The notes under the pieces are model-generated. The model did not search any database and was not told the origin of the DNA. It worked only from the letters and a program-made list of their open reading frames with translations. DNA of 64,000 bases. Source: Streptomyces aurantiogriseus. Lineage in GTDB: Bacteria > Actinomycetota > Actinomycetes > Streptomycetales > Streptomycetaceae. This document shows positions 27,242 to 35,398 of the stretch, piece after piece. Where the stretch lies: assembly GCF_014649375.1 (NCBI RefSeq), contig NZ_BMSX01000020.1, positions 124,001 through 188,000 of the forward strand, in the 5' to 3' direction. The translations under genes and the position numbers were made by a program. The first letter of the stretch is position 1. Each line of letters begins with the position of its first letter.

Positions 27242-29062
27242 GTGAAAAACGCGCCTCGACACCGTCGGAGTACCACAGCCGATCACGTGCTCACGGAAGT
27301 CGCGGACGCCGTCCGGCTCCAGGAGGGCCCGCCCGGAGTGCGGTCCGTCCTTCGCGCCCTGCGCCGCCTGGCTCCCGCCTCCACGAAGGACATCAGCCGC
27401 GCCACCGGCCTGCCCGTCCCGATCGTGGCCGCCGTGGGCAACGAGCTGCGCCGCCGGGACCTGCTCACCAAGGAGCGCCCCTCCCGACTGACTCCGGCCG
27501 GTCTGGACGTCGTCGCCCAGCTGGGCATGGACCTCAGCCTCGACGCCACCTGCACCACCTGCGACGGCCGCGAGCTGGTCATCCCCTCCGTGCTGGACGA
27601 GGCCGTGCGGCGGCTGCGCGCCGTCATGGAGTCGGGGCCCGCCGCCGACATGGCCATCGACCAGTCCCACTGCACGCCCGAGACCAAGGTGCGCCGGGTC
27701 CTCGCGCTGCTCGCGTCGGGCGCGCTGCCGGGCGGCTCCCTCCTGCTGGTCGGCGACGACGACCTGATCTCCCTGGCCGTCGCCGTCGTGGGCGACGTCC
27801 TCGGCGCCCCGATCGTCGAGCGGGTGACCGTCGTGGACATCTCGCCCGAGATCCTCGCCTACATCAGGAAGGTGTCGGCCGGCCTCGGCACCCGTGTCGA
27901 GACGGTCGAGCACGACCTGCGCCGGCCGCTGCCCGCCGAGTTGCGCGACGGCTTCGACGTGGCGATGACGGACCCGCCCTACACCCCGGAGGGCGCCCGC
28001 CTGTTCCTGTCGCGCGCCGTGGAGGGCCTGCGCCCCGGCCCCGCGCACAGCGTCTTCTTCTCCTTCGGCGGCAAGAGCCCCGACGAGATGCTCGAGGTCC
28101 AGCGCGAGATCATGGCCCTCGGCCTGGTCACCAACGGCTATATCCGCAACTTCAACGAGTACGAGGGCAGCGGCATCCTCGGCGGGGTCGGCTTCTTCCA
28201 GCACCTCCTCACCACCAGCTCGACCACCTCCCGCCAGGGCGACTACGGCGGGCCGCTCTACACCGGCGACAAGCGCACCCGGCAGCGCGAGTACGCGTGC
28301 GTGGCCTGCGGCACCCAGGTCCGGGTCGGCCCTGGCGCCCGCTGGACCTCGGTCGCCGCCCTGCGCGCCGACGGCTGCCCCCAGTGCGGCGAGGGCCCCT
28401 TCCGCCCGGGCCGCCTGGTCCCGGCGGAGGAACCCGAGACCCCGGCCGCCCCCACCACACCGGCCCCGGCCCTCGTTCCGGCACCCGCGTCCGCACCGGC
28501 ACCGGCCCCCGCGCCCACCTCCCCGGCCCCCCAGCAACCCGGCTGGCACCTCCCGACCCCCGACGACCGCGCGGCTCTGGAAAAGCGGGCGGCGCCCTAC
28601 TCCACCCGTCAGGCCGACGAGCGCGACCTCCCGGCCATCGGCGAGTTCGAGGCCGAGATCGCCCGTATCTCCTTCGGCGAGGACGCCGTCGACGACCCCG
28701 CCCGGCACGCGTCCCGGGTGGGCCGTGCCATGGAGAAGTCGAAGGAGGGCATGATCGTCGCCCACCGCCCGGGCGAGGAGGCGGCCGGCTGGTGCTGGGT
28801 GAGCATCAACCAGAACCAGATGACCGGCGACCGCTACGCCAACTTCCGCTCTCTCGCGGTCGCCCCCCTGGACAACCGCGGCGACATCGCCGAGCTGCTC
28901 CTCACCGCGGGCCTGGAGTTCTGCGTGGCGAACGGCATCACGGAAGTCGTCGGCCGCGTCCACGTCGGCAACGTCCCGATGCGCACGGTCTACCGCAAGT
29001 TCGGCTTCGACCCCGCCACCCTGACGATGAAGCTGCGCCTCCCGGAGGAGGGCTCCCGATGA
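27242..29062 (+). CDS. BpsA-type branched-chain polyamine synthase fused to a GNAT domain
   Basis: A 606-residue two-part protein. Residues about 1-350 match N4-bis(aminopropyl)spermidine synthase (BpsA): an N-terminal winged helix, a CTTC pair (104-107), the catalytic GDDD (171-174) and DPPY (244-247). BpsA adds aminopropyl groups from decarboxylated SAM to spermidine to make branched polyamines, known mainly in thermophiles. A zinc-ribbon-like segment (C353, C356, C379, C382) and a Pro/Ala linker (395-435) follow. Residues about 450-606 are a GNAT-type acyltransferase domain (SLAVAPLDNRGDIAELLL, NVPMRTVYRKFGF) whose acetyl-CoA loop is not canonical. The GTG at 27242 has GGAG seven bases before it. 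It overlaps the FkbH-like gene in an ATGA, showing tight coupling. Confidence 0.85.
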   Translation: MKNAPRHRRSTTADHVLTEVADAVRLQEGPPGVRSVLRALRRLAPASTKDISRATGLPVPIVAAVGNELRRRDLLTKERPSRLTPAGLDVVAQLGMDLSLDATCTTCDGRELVIPSVLDEAVRRLRAVMESGPAADMAIDQSHCTPETKVRRVLALLASGALPGGSLLLVGDDDLISLAVAVVGDVLGAPIVERVTVVDISPEILAYIRKVSAGLGTRVETVEHDLRRPLPAELRDGFDVAMTDPPYTPEGARLFLSRAVEGLRPGPAHSVFFSFGGKSPDEMLEVQREIMALGLVTNGYIRNFNEYEGSGILGGVGFFQHLLTTSSTTSRQGDYGGPLYTGDKRTRQREYACVACGTQVRVGPGARWTSVAALRADGCPQCGEGPFRPGRLVPAEEPETPAAPTTPAPALVPAPASAPAPAPAPTSPAPQQPGWHLPTPDDRAALEKRAAPYSTRQADERDLPAIGEFEAEIARISFGEDAVDDPARHASRVGRAMEKSKEGMIVAHRPGEEAAGWCWVSINQNQMTGDRYANFRSLAVAPLDNRGDIAELLLTAGLEFCVANGITEVVGRVHVGNVPMRTVYRKFGFDPATLTMKLRLPEEGSR

Positions 29063-30171
29063 CCGGGGTGACCGGGGTGACCGGCTTCGATCCCGACCGG
29101 GTCAAGTGCGTCGTCTGGGACCTGGACGGCACGCTGTGGGACGAGATCGCCGTGGAGTCGCCCACCGACTACCTGCCCACACCCCGGCCCGAGATGCTCG
29201 CCGTGATCGACGCGCTGGCGGCCCGCGGTGTGCTCAGCAGCCTCGCGAGCCGCAGCGCGCCCGCGGTCCTCGACCGGCTGACCGCCGTACCGGAGCTGCG
29301 TGAGCGCTTCCTCGCGCCGCAGGTGTCCTGGCAGGACAAGAGCGAGTCGCTGCGCAGGATCGCCAAGGACCTCGGGATCGCCGTGGAGGCGCTGGTCCTG
29401 GTCGACGACTCGCCGTACGAGCGCGCCGAGGTCGAGGCCCTGCTGCCGGGCGTCCGCACCCTCGCCCCCGAGGACGTGCCCGCGCTGCTGGCGGCGTTCG
29501 AGGGCCGGGAGGTCACTCCCGAGTCGCGCGAGCGGGTCAACCGCTATCGCACCGAGGAGACCCGCCGGGCCTTGGGCGAGCGTTTCCAGGGGACGCGGGA
29601 GGAGTTCCTGCGCTGGTGCGAGATGCGGCTCACCCTCGGCGCGGCCGTACCGGACGAGGTTCCCCGCGCGCTGGAGCTCGCCGCCCGCACCCACCGTCTG
29701 AACTCCTCCGGCCTGAGCCCGGAGCGGCTGCGCGCGCTGGCCGCCTCGGACGGGCACGAGCTGTACACCGCCCGGATGGCCGACCGCTTCGGCGCGTACG
29801 GCATCATCGGGGCCGCACTGGTCGACCGGAGCACCCCGGGCACCTGGTCGGTGCCACTGCTGGCACTCTCCTGCCGGGTCGCCGGCCGGGGCGCCGCGGC
29901 GGCCTTCCTGTTCTGGCTGATGGAGCGGGCCCGCGACGCGGGCGCCGAGGAGTTCCGGGTGACCCTGCGCCCGACCGACGCCAACCTGGAGATGCGGATC
30001 CTGCTGCGCCAGGCGGGGCTGCGCCGTACGGAGGACACCGGCGACGCCGGCGCGGAATCGGCGGTCCTGGCCCGGACCCTCCACGGCGACCTGCCGAAGC
30101 CCCCCGACTGGCTGCACGTCTCCACCCGAGAATCCACCCGAGAATCCGCCCGAAAGGACGCCGAAGCGTGA
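29059..30171 (+). CDS. FkbH-like HAD-IIIC protein
   Basis: A 370-residue protein of the FkbH family. The HAD core has motif I DLDGT (21-25), motif II SLASRS, Lys94 in WQDKSESLRRI and motif IV LVDDSPYERAEV (114-125). The C-terminal half is the usual FkbH companion domain (DRFGAYGIIGAALV, LSCRVAGRG). Classical FkbH proteins take the glyceryl group of 1,3-bisphosphoglycerate and load it on a carrier protein. Here the next gene is a carrier protein, overlapping by four bases. Motif I is DLDGT rather than the DLDNT of typical FkbH, and no polyketide synthase is near, so the acyl group made may differ. Confidence 0.83.
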   Translation: MTGVTGVTGFDPDRVKCVVWDLDGTLWDEIAVESPTDYLPTPRPEMLAVIDALAARGVLSSLASRSAPAVLDRLTAVPELRERFLAPQVSWQDKSESLRRIAKDLGIAVEALVLVDDSPYERAEVEALLPGVRTLAPEDVPALLAAFEGREVTPESRERVNRYRTEETRRALGERFQGTREEFLRWCEMRLTLGAAVPDEVPRALELAARTHRLNSSGLSPERLRALAASDGHELYTARMADRFGAYGIIGAALVDRSTPGTWSVPLLALSCRVAGRGAAAAFLFWLMERARDAGAEEFRVTLRPTDANLEMRILLRQAGLRRTEDTGDAGAESAVLARTLHGDLPKPPDWLHVSTRESTRESARKDAEA

Positions 30172-30461
30172 CGGACTCCCCCCTCTCCTCCCCCGAAGAC
30201 CGGGCAACGGTGGAACGGGAGCTCCGGTCGATGATCGCCGAGGCCGCCCGCCTGGACACCGCCGTGGTCGCGCAACTCCCCGCCGACACCGAGCTGTTCG
30301 GCCCGGAGATCGGCCTCACCTCGCTGGCCGGCGTGACCCTCCTGGGCGCCGTCGACAAGCGGTACGGCGTCGACGTGGCCGCCCTGGACCTGAGCCTGGA
30401 CAGTCTGCAGTCCATCGCGACACTCACCGACTTCGTCGCGGCGCACCGACAGCCGCGCTGA
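30168..30461 (+). CDS. Free-standing acyl carrier protein
   Basis: A 97-residue carrier protein. The four-helix pattern is recognisable, with the likely phosphopantetheine serine Ser52 in IGLTSLAG, where ACPs usually have DSL; the preceding residue is Thr, not Asp. The GTG overlaps the stop of the FkbH-like gene and AAGGACG precedes it. It is the last gene of the BpsA-FkbH-ACP unit and converges with melC2. It most likely holds the acyl group prepared by the FkbH-like protein. The receiver of that acyl group is not obvious; the GNAT domain or the hydrolase nearby are candidates. Confidence 0.82.
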   Translation: MTDSPLSSPEDRATVERELRSMIAEAARLDTAVVAQLPADTELFGPEIGLTSLAGVTLLGAVDKRYGVDVAALDLSLDSLQSIATLTDFVAAHRQPR

Positions 30462-30478
30462 GCGCCACTCCCCGAGCT

Positions 30479-30501
30479 CTGCGGCCACAGTGGCCGAGCA
30501 G
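30479..30501. terminator. Hairpin between the convergent ACP and melC2 genes
   Basis: CGGCCA (30482-30487) and TGGCCG (30491-30496) pair around a three-base loop, extended by CTG/CAG after a two-base bulge. It sits in the 69-base gap between converging genes. Confidence 0.4.
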
Positions 30502-30530
30502 CCCGGGGCGCGAACGCGCCAGAAGCGCGG

Positions 30531-31397
30531 CTACTCGTACCGATAGATGTGGCTGTGGTCCTCCAGTTCCGCCGGGGTCGCGCCCCAGGGCGGCATCTTC
30601 TCGTCCCGTGCGATGACCCGGCCGTGCTGGGCATCCCCCCGGGCGAGCGGCTTCCCGGGGAGGTAGCGCGCGTCCCGGTGCCGGCGCTGCCAGCGGGACC
30701 ACACGAGGTCGACGAAGGCGTGGTGCATCCAGAAGGCGGGGTCGTTGACGGAGGCGCCGCCCACCATGTGACCGCCGACCCATCGGTGGACCCGGTTGTG
30801 GTTGAGCCACGACACCGCGCCGCGCCCTCGCCCCCACCCCTCCAGCTTGTTGCGGAAGCCTCTGGTGGACGTGGAGTTCCAGGGGGCCGTGTCGTAGACC
30901 GGATCGGCGAGGGCCTTCTCCAGATCCCCGGCCGTCGGCAGGGCGATCGGGTCCCGGGCGCGGCCCAGGTCACGCATGAGGTACTCGGCGTCGGTGAACC
31001 CCTCCTTGATGGTCCACTGGCCATGGCGATAGGCGAAGGGGCCGGTCATGACCTGCCGGTCGGAAGCCCGCCCGGTGCCGCCGAGCAGGTCATCGGTCCA
31101 CGGTACGGCCGTCGAGGTGCGGTCGCGTGTCCAGTCCCAGTACGGCACCGTCACCGACTCGTCCACGCGACGCAGCGCCCGCTCCATGCCCAGGAGGAAC
31201 CTGCGGTGCCAGGGCAGGAAGGAGGGTGCCATGTGGGCCGCCCGCAAGCCGCTCTCGCCGTCGGGGAGGTAGTACTGGATGTGCATGCGCACGAACTCGT
31301 CGTACTCGCCGCGGCGTTTGACCTCGATCAGCGCGGCCACGAGCCGGCGCCGCTCGGACGGGGTGAGCGTGCTGACGTTCTTACGCGTGTACACCAT
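30531..31397 (-). CDS. melC2: Tyrosinase MelC2
   Basis: A 288-residue dicopper tyrosinase that oxidises tyrosine and DOPA to quinones for melanin. Copper A histidines are His39 (RMHIQYY), His55 and His64 (FLPWHRRFL); copper B histidines lie in LNHNRVH and MHHAF. It has no signal peptide, as usual, because it leaves the cell bound to MelC1. The ATG at 31397 is preceded by GAGGGGGG and lies inside the melC1 reading frame (17-base overlap), so the two are translated together. Length and start (MVYTRKN) match Streptomyces MelC2. Confidence 0.95.
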   Translation of the reverse strand: MVYTRKNVSTLTPSERRRLVAALIEVKRRGEYDEFVRMHIQYYLPDGESGLRAAHMAPSFLPWHRRFLLGMERALRRVDESVTVPYWDWTRDRTSTAVPWTDDLLGGTGRASDRQVMTGPFAYRHGQWTIKEGFTDAEYLMRDLGRARDPIALPTAGDLEKALADPVYDTAPWNSTSTRGFRNKLEGWGRGRGAVSWLNHNRVHRWVGGHMVGGASVNDPAFWMHHAFVDLVWSRWQRRHRDARYLPGKPLARGDAQHGRVIARDEKMPPWGATPAELEDHSHIYRYE

Positions 31398-31893
31398 GGC
31401 GGTGACCCCCCTCGGTTCCCGGGCCGCCGCTCGGCGTACCGCTGTCGTCCCTGCGGCTGCCGCTTCCGCGTGACGGGCCCAACCGCGTGGTGGGGCCGAG
31501 TTCGTCCACGGCCGCGCGCGCCGCGGCAAGCGGTGTCGGATACGACTGGTAGTGGTCGACCATGGTCATCCAGGTGCCGTCCGCGCGACGCATCAGATGC
31601 AGTGGCCGCCCGTCCACGGTGACGTGCCACGTGCCGGAGACGTCGTTCCCCGACCGCCCGGCATCGTCTCTGATGCCGACGATGCTCCGTCCGCGATACG
31701 TCTCGTCGAACCGCGCCTCCTCGGGCCCGGCCGACCTCGACGCCGCCAGGACCGGCGCGAGCGCCACCCCGGCCGCCGACGCGAACAGCCCCCGCAGCAC
31801 CCGCCTGCGACCGGTCGCCTCGGTGGGGTTGTCGACGAGCGGGCCCGGATCGCCGGCTCGCAAAAGGTGCGTTTCGGTGGGGTTTGAGGTCAC
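31381..31893 (-). CDS. melC1: Tyrosinase copper chaperone and export partner MelC1
   Basis: A 170-residue MelC1 protein. It has a twin-arginine signal (GRRRVLRGLFASAAG) that carries MelC2 through the Tat pathway, and the family segment FDETYRGRSIVGI that contacts the tyrosinase; the His-containing stretch (MTMVDHYQSYPT) is near the copper-transfer region. The C-terminal 45 residues are a Gly/Ser/Arg-rich low-complexity tail longer than in classical MelC1 of about 146 residues. The GTG start has a modest AGGATG upstream. Confidence 0.92.
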   Translation of the reverse strand: MTSNPTETHLLRAGDPGPLVDNPTEATGRRRVLRGLFASAAGVALAPVLAASRSAGPEEARFDETYRGRSIVGIRDDAGRSGNDVSGTWHVTVDGRPLHLMRRADGTWMTMVDHYQSYPTPLAAARAAVDELGPTTRLGPSRGSGSRRDDSGTPSGGPGTEGGHRHGVHA

Positions 31894-32082
31894 CGCGGCA
31901 TCCTAAGACGAGTCAGCAGACACACGGACGTTCTGTCACTCGACCGGATGACGCGCCGTCAACCCGACCACTCGAACGAGGGATTCTCCAGGGCCCCTCG
32001 TCCGTGATGTCACCCGCAGCCGCCGACTACTGGATTCCGTGCGCCCGAGAGAGGTCGCTCGAGGGCCACGGCCCCCGCAAAA

Positions 32083-32111
32083 GGCCGACTCCGCACGACG
32101 CGGAATCGGCC
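32083..32111 (-). terminator. Strong hairpin after the small secreted protein gene
   Basis: A 12-base stem with one mismatch (32083-32094 with 32100-32111) and a five-base loop, flanked by AAAA on the left. Read on the minus strand it follows the gene at 32191-32466. The remaining bases between melC1 and that gene (31894-32190) hold no gene. Confidence 0.7.
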
Positions 32112-32190
32112 TCTTCGGAGCACCACCGGAAAATGCCGGAAACGCCGGGTCAGGAAACGGCGGGCATCACGGCCGGGGAAGTTCTCAGCG

Positions 32191-32466
32191 CTACAGCGAC
32201 AGACCGCCCTTCAGCGGGGGGCGCTTGCTCAGGTCGGAGGACACGCGGTCCACGGCCTTCAGCAGCGACGCCTTCTTCTCCTTGACGGAGAGCGTGTCCG
32301 ACTGCTCCAGCGGCGCCACGTGGACGGGGCCGTTGTTGAGGGTGCTCACCGCGTTGTCGAGGGTCTTGCGCCCCGTGTCGTTGACGCTCTGGGCGAACGC
32401 GGGCGCGGTGACACCGGCGATGACCAGGGACCCGGCGATGACAGCAACAGCCTTCACAGACTTCAT
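32191..32466 (-). CDS. Small secreted protein of unknown function
   Basis: A 91-residue exported protein. Residues 1-25 are a signal peptide (MKSVKAVAVIAGSLVIAG, cleavage after AFA). The mature 66 residues are hydrophilic, Lys/Ser/Asp-rich and probably helical, without cysteine. An AAGGAA lies before the ATG at 32466; upstream in-frame starts would break the signal peptide. It has its own terminator. I do not recognise a family; it is neither a chaplin nor a rodlin. Confidence 0.75.
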   Translation of the reverse strand: MKSVKAVAVIAGSLVIAGVTAPAFAQSVNDTGRKTLDNAVSTLNNGPVHVAPLEQSDTLSVKEKKASLLKAVDRVSSDLSKRPPLKGGLSL

Positions 32467-33021
32467 GGTGTTCCTTTCTTCGGCGACATGAGTGGCCGGA
32501 GGGATTTCTACGCCGTGCACAACGAGCGTCGGCCGGTCCGGAAACCCGTGTGCAGAGAATTGCCGAGTCCTCATATGAGACCTCTGAAGGATATGACTCT
32601 GAAAGGGTGAGGACGCGGTATGAGAAAGAGGCGAAAGAAACAGCCGTGGCGCCGGCGCGGGCGGACCGCCGACGACGTCGCCTCGTCCGGGGCGGCCGGC
32701 AGACGGCACCCCCGGCGGGGTACGGGAGTTGGGGGTGCGCTGTCCCCCATAAGACTGAAAAGCCCGGGGCGTCCGGCTCGGACCTGGTGACTGCTGTTTG
32801 ACTCAGGGGACTCGGCCGCCCTGCGGTCGCCTCAGGAACGCACCGGCTTCACGAATCCGACACACTTGCCCCGTTTCAGGGGATTAAGTCTGACAACGGC
32901 TAGAGTTGCGCACCTCCCGACGCGGCCTTCAGCATGCAACCGCCTTCGCGCTGCCCCTGACGCCGCACCCTTCGTGCTGCCCCCTGACACCGCAACCTTT
33001 TCCGAAAGGGCAACGCCCGTC
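32467..33021. other. Gene-free stretch ahead of the exopolysaccharide block
   Basis: No convincing gene in 555 bases. A 56-codon reading frame at 32620-32790 was considered and not accepted. Bases 32706-32739 can form a GCACCCCC/GGGGGTGC stem, and CCCC-GTTTCA-GGGG lies at 32871-32884 just before the region where the next promoter should be. The sequence at 32510-32640 is less GC-rich than average. Confidence 0.5.
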
Positions 33022-34170
33022 ATGCGCAATTCCCTGGCTCCCCTCCTACGCCGTGCAACGGTGGGTGCCCTCGCCCTCGCCGGGATCTGGGCTCCCTCCG
33101 GTGCCCTGGCGGTCGCGCCTGCCGCGCCGCCGTCGCCGGAGGCGGGCCGACTCGCGTTCGCCCAGCGGTATCACGCGGTCCAGCACGGCGGCATCGCCCG
33201 CGCGGCCAACGTCTCCATCAGCTGCCGTATGCCACGGGCGGTGCACGGAACCCTGGCGTCGACGGCGCACTCCTGCCCGGCCGCACGCGGGGGCGGGAGC
33301 GGGGTGAACAGCGACTTCGACATGACCTACGTCGACGTCGACAAGGACCCGAACACCTACAACTCCTCCCGTGCGGAGGTCCGTCTGCCCAAGGGTTCAC
33401 GGGTCAGCTACGCACGGCTGTACTGGGGCGGCAACCTGCGCGTCGGCGAGCAGAAGCCGCCCAAGGACAACGGGCGGGTGCTGGTCGCCGAACCGGGCGG
33501 GGCGTACAGGGAGGTCCTCGCGGACACGGTCGTCGGCCACCGCGTGGCGCACGGGGCGCAGGCCTTCCAGGCCTCGGCGAACGTCACACGGCTCGTCCGG
33601 GAGAGCGGGCCGGGTCTGTACACCGTGGCGCAGGTCAACGTGGCGATGGGGAAGTCGGCGGCCGGTGCGTGGGGTGGCTGGACGCTGGTGGTGGCGTACG
33701 AGAACCCGGCGCAGCCGTTGCGGCACCTCGCCGTCTGGGACGGCTTCGACGTGCTGACCCCGGGTGCGGGGCAGGAGATCCGGCTGGGCAAACTGCGCTT
33801 CCCCGCGGGCGCGGGCGGCCGCGCGGGCCTGGTGACGTACGACGGCGACCGCAGCGCGACCGGCGACACCCTCACCCTCACGACGACCCGCACCCGCGCC
33901 GCCCGTCCGCCCCTGCGCACCGGGGTGACCGCCCTCGCCAACCCGCTCAATCCCCGTGACGACGTCCTGAACTCCACGATCAGCCAACCGGGGGCGGACC
34001 AGCCGCTGCGTGTGCCGGCGTACGCCCACACCCTCGGCTACGACTCCGATGTGTTCGATCTCGGAACAGGTCTGCGACACGGCGGCGACCAGCTGGCCTT
34101 CCGCCTCGTCTCCCAGCGGGACACGGCATGGGCCGGCGTGCTGTTCGTCGCCGTCGACGCCCAGCAGTGA
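33022..34170 (+). CDS. Secreted beta-rich protein heading the exopolysaccharide operon
   Basis: A 382-residue exported protein with a signal peptide in residues 1-33. The mature region is beta-rich with repeated conserved aromatic segments (ARLYWGGNL, GGWTLVVAYENPA, LAVWDGFDVL) and a Cys pair near its start. This pattern recalls secreted actinobacterial proteins of the DUF3344 kind, whose function is not known. A GAAAGG lies some 13 bases before the ATG. It is 49 bases before the first glycosyltransferase and may be part of its operon, perhaps binding or displaying the polysaccharide. Confidence 0.7.
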   Translation: MRNSLAPLLRRATVGALALAGIWAPSGALAVAPAAPPSPEAGRLAFAQRYHAVQHGGIARAANVSISCRMPRAVHGTLASTAHSCPAARGGGSGVNSDFDMTYVDVDKDPNTYNSSRAEVRLPKGSRVSYARLYWGGNLRVGEQKPPKDNGRVLVAEPGGAYREVLADTVVGHRVAHGAQAFQASANVTRLVRESGPGLYTVAQVNVAMGKSAAGAWGGWTLVVAYENPAQPLRHLAVWDGFDVLTPGAGQEIRLGKLRFPAGAGGRAGLVTYDGDRSATGDTLTLTTTRTRAARPPLRTGVTALANPLNPRDDVLNSTISQPGADQPLRVPAYAHTLGYDSDVFDLGTGLRHGGDQLAFRLVSQRDTAWAGVLFVAVDAQQ

Positions 34171-34219
34171 GGCCTGTTCCCTCCCGTCCCGAGCGTCACC
34201 GTGAGCGAGGACATCGCGC

Positions 34220-35383
34220 ATGCATCTGTCATCAACAAACTCTCGCCCGCGGGTCCTTCACGTCACCCAGCCCGTGGACGCCGGAGTCGCCCGCGTCGTG
34301 ACGGACCTGGTACGGGCGCAGCTCGCGGCCGGTCTGGCCGTCACCGTGGCCTGTCCCGGCGGCGCGCTCGCCACCGGGCTGCGGCCCCTGGGCGCGGCCG
34401 TACGGCACTGGCAGGCGACGCGCTCACCGGGGCCGTCGCTCGTCCGGGAGGTACGACACCTCGCACGCGTGATCGATGAGGTGCGCCCTCATCTGGTGCA
34501 CGCGCACAGCGCGAAGGCCGGGCTCGCCGGGCGGCTCGCCGTGCGGGGGCGGATCCCCACCGTGTTCCAGCCGCACGCCTGGTCGTTCGAGGCCGTCGGC
34601 GGGGCCACCTCGGCGCTCGCGCTGGCGTGGGAACGGTGGGGGGCGCGTTGGGCCTCGCGGGTGGTGTGCGTGAGTGAGGCAGAGCGCACGACCGGCGTGC
34701 GCGCCGGGATCGGTGCGCGGTGGAGCGTCATCCCCAACGGTGTCGACCTGCAGCGCTTCCACCCCGCCCCCACCGGCGCCGTGCGGGCCGGGCTGAGGCC
34801 GTTGCGTGGGGTCGCTCCCGACGCACCGCTCGTCGTCTGCGTGGGGCGGTTGTGCCGGCAGAAGGGCCAGGACGTCCTGCTGGAAGCGTGGAGCACCGTC
34901 GCCCGCAGGGTGCCCGGCGCTCGCCTCGTCCTGGTCGGCGACGGACCGGACCGCGACCGGCTGCGGGCGTGCGCGCCGAGGTCCGTGCTGTTCGCGGGGG
35001 CCGTCTCCGACGCCGCCCCCTGGTACCAGGCCGCCGATCTCGTCGTTCTGCCGTCCCGTTGGGAGGGCATGGCGCTGGCCCCGCTGGAGGCGATGGCCTG
35101 CGGACGGCCGGTGGTGGTCACGGACGTCGACGGTGCCCGCGAGAGCCTTCCTCCCTCGCACGCCCCCCACTGCCTGGTCCCGCCCGAGAACCCGGAGCTG
35201 CTGGCCGGGGCCGTCGCCGCACTGCTGCTCGACCTGCCGCTGCGCGAGTCGCTCGGCCACCAGGGATTTCGGTACGTCCTGTCCTCACACGACGTGCGGC
35301 ACACCGCCGAGGCGGTTGCGGACGTCTACCGCCACCTGATCGGCCTGCGGCCCGCACCACGCGTCAGCGCCCACGGATCATAG
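34220..35383 (+). CDS. GT4-family glycosyltransferase
   Basis: A 387-residue GT-B glycosyltransferase. The N-terminal lobe contains HVTQPVDAGVARVVTDLV and the C-terminal GT4 donor site has VCVGRLCRQKGQDVLLEAW, DGPDRDRL and SRWEGMALAPLEAMACGRPVV with the conserved E(x7)E. It would transfer a sugar from a nucleotide donor to a growing lipid-linked chain on the cytosolic face. The ATG at 34220 follows GCGAGGA. It leads directly into the phosphoglycosyl transferase gene 15 bases later. Confidence 0.88.
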   Translation: MHLSSTNSRPRVLHVTQPVDAGVARVVTDLVRAQLAAGLAVTVACPGGALATGLRPLGAAVRHWQATRSPGPSLVREVRHLARVIDEVRPHLVHAHSAKAGLAGRLAVRGRIPTVFQPHAWSFEAVGGATSALALAWERWGARWASRVVCVSEAERTTGVRAGIGARWSVIPNGVDLQRFHPAPTGAVRAGLRPLRGVAPDAPLVVCVGRLCRQKGQDVLLEAWSTVARRVPGARLVLVGDGPDRDRLRACAPRSVLFAGAVSDAAPWYQAADLVVLPSRWEGMALAPLEAMACGRPVVVTDVDGARESLPPSHAPHCLVPPENPELLAGAVAALLLDLPLRESLGHQGFRYVLSSHDVRHTAEAVADVYRHLIGLRPAPRVSAHGS

Positions 35384-35398
35384 GGAGCCCGTCCACTC

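Noticed and set aside
32620..32790. A 56-codon reading frame starting MRKRRKKQPW with an SD-like GGTGAGGA
   Set aside because: It uses AGA, ATA and AAA codons and lacks the third-position GC bias of real genes here; it also overlaps a stem-forming segment. Kept as non-coding.
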